Assembly: GCA_003864495.1 (NCBI GenBank)
Contig: ML133452.1
Span: 926,494 to 990,493 of the forward strand
Origin: Nemopilema nomurai
Taxonomy: Eukaryota > Cnidaria > Scyphozoa > Rhizostomeae > Rhizostomatidae
Direction of reading: 5' to 3'
DNA length: 64,000 nt
In this document: in pieces, positions 62,301-64,000 of the stretch
Layout of the letters: each line of letters begins with the position of its first letter
Position numbering within the stretch: position 1 is the stretch's first letter
The notes under the pieces: model-generated
What the model was told of the DNA's origin: nothing
Databases searched by the model: none
The model's input: only the letters and a program-made list of their open reading frames with translations
Program-made: the position numbers and the translations under genes

Positions 62301-64000
62301 AGCATTTTTTATCCCTTTATTGACAGAGGGGACACTAAAGGGATCCTGGAAGATAGTTCAAGCAGTTTTAAAGCAAAAAAAATTTGGTCAAAAATGGGTC
62401 ATTTTTTAAGACTATAGCCTTGGTTTTTTGGCGAAAAACGCAGTCTTTCTGATGGAGAGAGGGACTGTGTAAACAAGCATTTTTTTATCCCTTTATTGAC
62501 AGAGGGGACACTAAAGGGTTTCTGGAAGATAGTTCAAGCAGTTTTGAAGGAAAAAAAATTTGGCCAGAAATGGGTCATTTTTGCAAGACTATAGCCTTGG
62601 TTTTTTGGCGGAAAACGCAGTCTTTCTGATGGAGAGAGGTACTGAATCAACAAGCATTTTTATCCCTTTATTGGCTGAAGGGACACTAAAGGATTTCTGG
62701 AAGATAGTTCAAGCAGTTTTAAAGCAAAAAAAATTTGGTCAAAATGGGTCATTTTTTAATACTATAGCCTTGGTTTTTTGGCGAAAAAACAGACTTTCTG
62801 ATGGAGAAAGGGACTTTGTAAACAAGCATTTTTTATCCCTTTATTGACAGAGGGGACACTAAAGGGTTTCTGGAAGATAGTTCAAGCAGTTTTAAAGCAA
62901 AAAAAATTTGGCCAGAAATGGGTCATTTTTCAAGACTATAGCCTTGGTTTTTGGCGGAAAACGCAGTCTTTCTGATGGAGAGAGGGACTTTGTAAACAAG
63001 CATTTTTTTATCCCTTTATTGACAGAGGGGACACTAAAGGGTTTCTGGATGATAGTTCAAGCAGTTTTGAATGAAAAAAAATTTGGCCAGAAATGGGTCA
63101 TTTTTCAAGACTATAGCCTTGGTTTTTTGGCGGAAAACGCAGTCTTTCTGATAGAAAGAGGGACTGTGTAAACAAGCATTTTTTATCCCTTTATTGGCTA
63201 AAGAGACACTAAAGGGTTTCTGGAAGATAGTTCAAGCAGTTTTGAAGGAAAAAAATTTAGGCAGAAATTAGTCATTTTGCAAGGTTATAGCCTTGGTTTT
63301 TTTGCGGAAACGCAGTCATTTTACTGGCGAGAAGGGCAGTGTAAACAGTCATTTTTCATCCCTTTATTGGCTGAAGGGACACTAAAGGGTTTCTGAAGAT
63401 AGTTCAAGCAGTTTTGAAAGAAAAAAAATTTGGCCAGAAATGGGTCATTTTGCAAGACTATAGCCTTGGTTTTTTGGCGGAAAACGCAGTCTTTCTGATG
63501 GAGAGAGGGACTGTGTAAACAAGCATTTTTTATCCCTTTATTGACAGAAGGGACACTAAAGGGTTTCTGGAAGATAGTTCAAGCAGTTTTAAAGCAAAAA
63601 AAATTTGGTCAAAATGGGTCATTTTTTAATACTATAGCCTTGGTTTTTTGGCGAAAAACAGACTTTCTGATGGAGAGAGGTACTTAGTAAACAAGCATTT
63701 TTTATCCCTTTATTGACAGAGGGGACACTAAAGGGATCCTGGAAGATAGTTCAAGCAGTTTTAAAGCAAAAAAAATCTGGTCAAAAATGGGTCATTTTTT
63801 AAGACTATAGCCTTGGTTTTTTGGCGGAAAACGCAGTCTTTCTGATGGAGAGAGAAACTTTGAAACAAGCATTTTTTATCCCTTTATTGACAGAGGGGAC
63901 ACTAAAGGGTTTCTGGAAGATAGTTCAAGCAGTTTTGAAAGAAAAAAAATTTGGCCAGAAATGGGTCATTTTGCAAGACTATAGCCTTGGTTTTTTGGCG
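56313..64000. repeat. Satellite array, unit about 171-176 bp, 44+ copies, open at the right end
   Basis: The core ttcaagcag appears 44 times between 56501 and 63924, a mean spacing of about 172.6 bp. Consensus landmarks, in order, are gacactaaagggtttctgg, aagatagttcaagcagtttt, an A7-8 tract with ATTTGG, tcattttgcaagactatagc, cttggttttttggcgg, aacgcagtctttctgatgg and gtaaacaagcattttttatc. Copies fall into subtypes and recur in a three-unit order (see findings). A divergent copy at 56313-56475 marks the left edge. The array continues beyond the window. Unit length near 172 bp is typical of nucleosome-scale satellites. Frames of up to 121 codons arise only where indels make a unit a multiple of 3. 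Confidence 0.97.

Overview
This looks like nuclear DNA of a non-vertebrate animal. It is AT-rich, with short GT-AG-bounded exons, introns of 0.1-3.8 kb, minisatellites, possible transposon remnants and a large satellite array. I would guess a cnidarian or another early-branching metazoan, but no feature proves the clade. No bacterial operons or rRNA are visible. Nearly all real coding sequence lies in exons too short to stand out as long ORFs. I rebuilt the genes by joining splice-bounded exons whose reading phases agree. Three genes are solid.

Layout: (1) 1-15 kb is mostly non-coding or unrecognised. Two pairs of phase-compatible minus-strand exons (5.27-6.85 kb and 11.02-12.21 kb) suggest one or two unidentified genes. 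The stretch also has a 143-bp tandem duplication, a tRNA-derived SINE-like segment and a GC-rich island. (2) 15.42-18.04 kb, minus strand: a complete three-exon PET100 (69 aa), a mitochondrial complex IV assembly factor. (3) 18-25.4 kb: no recognised gene; minisatellites and a doubtful acidic ORF. (4) 25.46-47.34 kb, plus strand: an EPS15/EPS15L1-type endocytic scaffold. Thirty coding exons give 862 aa with three EH domains, a coiled coil, 16 DPF motifs and a degenerate C-terminal UIM-like segment. Only the first coding exon is missing. (5) 49.19-55.21 kb, plus strand: a complete seven-exon DCAF15 (583 aa), a substrate receptor of the DDB1-CUL4 ubiquitin ligase. Its last intron holds a 26-copy, 32-bp minisatellite. 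(6) 56.3-64 kb: a tandem satellite with 44 clear copies, mean spacing about 172.6 bp, running off the end of the window.

The three identified genes act in unrelated pathways (respiratory-chain assembly, clathrin endocytosis, protein ubiquitination) and nothing suggests joint function. The observations most worth following up are the higher-order organisation of both tandem arrays, two candidate regulatory exons in EPS15 (an alternative terminal exon and a phase-breaking 32-nt exon), the apparent lack of the zinc-binding motif in DCAF15, and the unidentified minus-strand gene(s).
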